Part shown: positions 62,940 through 64,000 of the stretch, piece by piece
Position numbering within the stretch: the stretch's first letter is position 1
How the letters are laid out: every line of letters begins with the position of its first letter
Source of the DNA: Bacillus sp. SM2101
Lineage (GTDB): Bacteria > Bacillota > Bacilli > Bacillales > SM2101
NCBI RefSeq assembly: GCF_018588585.1
Contig: NZ_JAEUFG010000005.1
Coordinates: 160,569 to 224,568, forward strand
Direction: 5' to 3'
DNA length: 64,000 nucleotides
Made by a program: the position numbers and the translations under genes
The notes under the pieces: model-generated
What the model was told of the DNA's origin: nothing
The model's database searches: none
What the model saw: only the letters and a program-made list of their open reading frames with translations

Positions 62940-64000
62940 CTATAGTAACTTATCCTTATTCATTATTTTTTCTGGATCAAGTGTATTGCTTAGGGTTCTA
63001 ATCATTTCCATGCCAAGTGGTGTTTTCTCTGCTTCTAAATATGGTCGATGATCAACCCCTACTCCGTGCTGGTGACTAATGGTTCCTCCATTCTTCACTA
63101 TGGCTTCACTTGCAGCTTTTTTCAGCACTTCCCAACGTCGTTTCGTTTCCTCTGGTGTATTTCCTATTCGAAATAAGTATGTTGTATAGATACTAGAACC
63201 ATGGGGATAGACATGTGAAAGATGAGTATATGCAAAAACATTTTCTCCGATATCCTTTAAGCCGTTCCGAAATGCAGTTTCCACTGCCTCTGCAGTAGCG
63301 GGAACTCGATCCCATGTTGTTGCAGTTTCTACCGTATCTACTGCATAACCTTCTTCCCATAGGCTATTACGTAAATACGGTGAGCGGAAACGATTTTTCA
63401 CCCAATGTTCACCCGCTTTTGTACCTACGAGCACACCTCGGTGCTTTTTAATCATTGCTTGTGCTTCACTAAGAGCAGCACTTACATGTTTTTTTGAACC
63501 AGTGACGCCATATAGTAACATACATTTATTGTCATCTACACCTCTAAAATTAAGCCATTTCTCTAACAGAGCTATTGTTTTACTGTCCCCTGCCATCTTT
63601 AATTGAGAAACTGTTTCCTCAGGTAAGCTTAAGCGCATCATAGAAAGAGGTACACTGTTTTGTGCAATTTCCTTAATTGCTGCCATCCCTTGCTCAGCAC
63701 CTGGAAAAAATGCAGTATAAAACTTTTCCTCTTCTGCAATTGGTGTTATTTTAATCGTTACCCTAGTTACAATCCCTAACCTTCCTTCAGATCCCATTAC
63801 GAATTCACGCAAATCAGGACCAGCTGCTGATGCAGGTAAATTAGGTAGCTTCAAGCTACCAACAGGTGTTTCCATCACACCTCCGACGAATAACCTTTCA
63901 ATTCGTCCATACTTTAATGATTGCTGTCCTGCTGAACGAGTAACAACCCAGCCACCAAGTGTGGAGTATTCAAACGACTGTGGGAAATGACCTAACGTGA
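62940..64000 (-). CDS. FAD-binding oxidase, alkyldihydroxyacetonephosphate synthase-like (5' end outside window)
   Basis: Partial gene: the frame runs off the right edge with no stop, and 353 codons are visible. The FAD-binding part shows GHFPQSFEYSTLGGWVVTRS and AGQQSLKYGRIERLFVGG, then LPASAAGPDLREFVMGSEGRLGIVTRVT, both typical of AGPS/GlcD-type (PCMH) flavoproteins. The C-terminal half has THLSHVYPHGSSIYTTYLFR and the active-site motif GGTISHQHGVGVDHRPYL. An internal Met at 63878 is not the start. In other bacteria AGPS-like oxidases sit beside GlpD and FGGY kinases. The reaction here is unknown. Confidence 0.9.
   Translation of the reverse strand, partial: TLGHFPQSFEYSTLGGWVVTRSAGQQSLKYGRIERLFVGGVMETPVGSLKLPNLPASAAGPDLREFVMGSEGRLGIVTRVTIKITPIAEEEKFYTAFFPGAEQGMAAIKEIAQNSVPLSMMRLSLPEETVSQLKMAGDSKTIALLEKWLNFRGVDDNKCMLLYGVTGSKKHVSAALSEAQAMIKKHRGVLVGTKAGEHWVKNRFRSPYLRNSLWEEGYAVDTVETATTWDRVPATAEAVETAFRNGLKDIGENVFAYTHLSHVYPHGSSIYTTYLFRIGNTPEETKRRWEVLKKAASEAIVKNGGTISHQHGVGVDHRPYLEAEKTPLGMEMIRTLSNTLDPEKIMNKDKLL

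Overview
The window looks like chromosomal DNA of a low-GC, endospore-forming member of the Bacillaceae. The evidence is AT-rich intergenic DNA, strong AGGAGG-type ribosome binding sites, frequent TTG and GTG starts, LiaFSR, a YjcZ-type spore peptide, YvrJ/DUF2922/DUF1659 proteins, BpsA/BpsB and a ywrABD-like cluster. An in-frame UGA in a formate dehydrogenase, followed by a bacterial SECIS-like hairpin, points to a strain that uses selenocysteine. A cobalamin riboswitch ahead of nrdAB points to a second, B12-dependent ribonucleotide reductase elsewhere. These traits fit a facultatively or strictly anaerobic, possibly alkaliphilic Bacillaceae (Anaerobacillus-like is my guess). No rRNA, tRNA, CRISPR array, prophage or intact transposase was seen.

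Layout. 0.4-3.9 kb: zinc acquisition (Zur box, histidine-rich ZnuA, a YcgR-type permease and a YcgQ-type DUF1980 protein). 3.9-9.5 kb: a histidine phosphatase, the alkylpyrone pair bpsA-bpsB, two half-size chromate transporters and a gamma-glutamyltransferase. 9.8-15.0 kb: a small membrane protein, the YvrJ/DUF2922/DUF1659 trio, a chemoreceptor and aspartate kinase. 15.5-24.7 kb: a small secreted pair, an amidase-cysteine synthase operon, liaFSR and a VOC protein. 25-32.8 kb: a YjcZ peptide, selenoprotein formate dehydrogenase, a VWA lipoprotein, cold-shock protein, GNAT and a C39-like lipoprotein. 33-36.6 kb: orphan membrane proteins and a cluster of decayed genes. 36.6-40.5 kb: nrdAB with its riboswitch. 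40.6-47.6 kb: an accessory stretch with a truncated glycosyltransferase, a DUF1330 gene behind three operator-like palindromes, a 947-residue secreted protein with crystallin-like repeats, a 21-bp tandem repeat array and an Ltp-like superinfection-exclusion protein. 47.9-53.3 kb: sbcDC and a type I toxin. 53.9-59.3 kb: an MFS transporter and an ECF sigma factor/ABC transporter operon. 59.5-64 kb: an FGGY kinase, a GlpD-like dehydrogenase and an AGPS-like FAD oxidase, the last cut by the window edge.

The most pervasive unannotated structure is a family of short (about 125-170 bp) intergenic elements with AAGGCT(G/C)TTTTCG terminal inverted repeats. At least eleven full or decayed copies are present. 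Two have exact, and two near-exact, 6-bp flanking duplications, as expected of a non-autonomous transposable element (MITE). These copies explain several spurious reading frames, and one falsely extends the 5' end of a real gene. All functional calls rest on reading motifs by eye; no database search was run.
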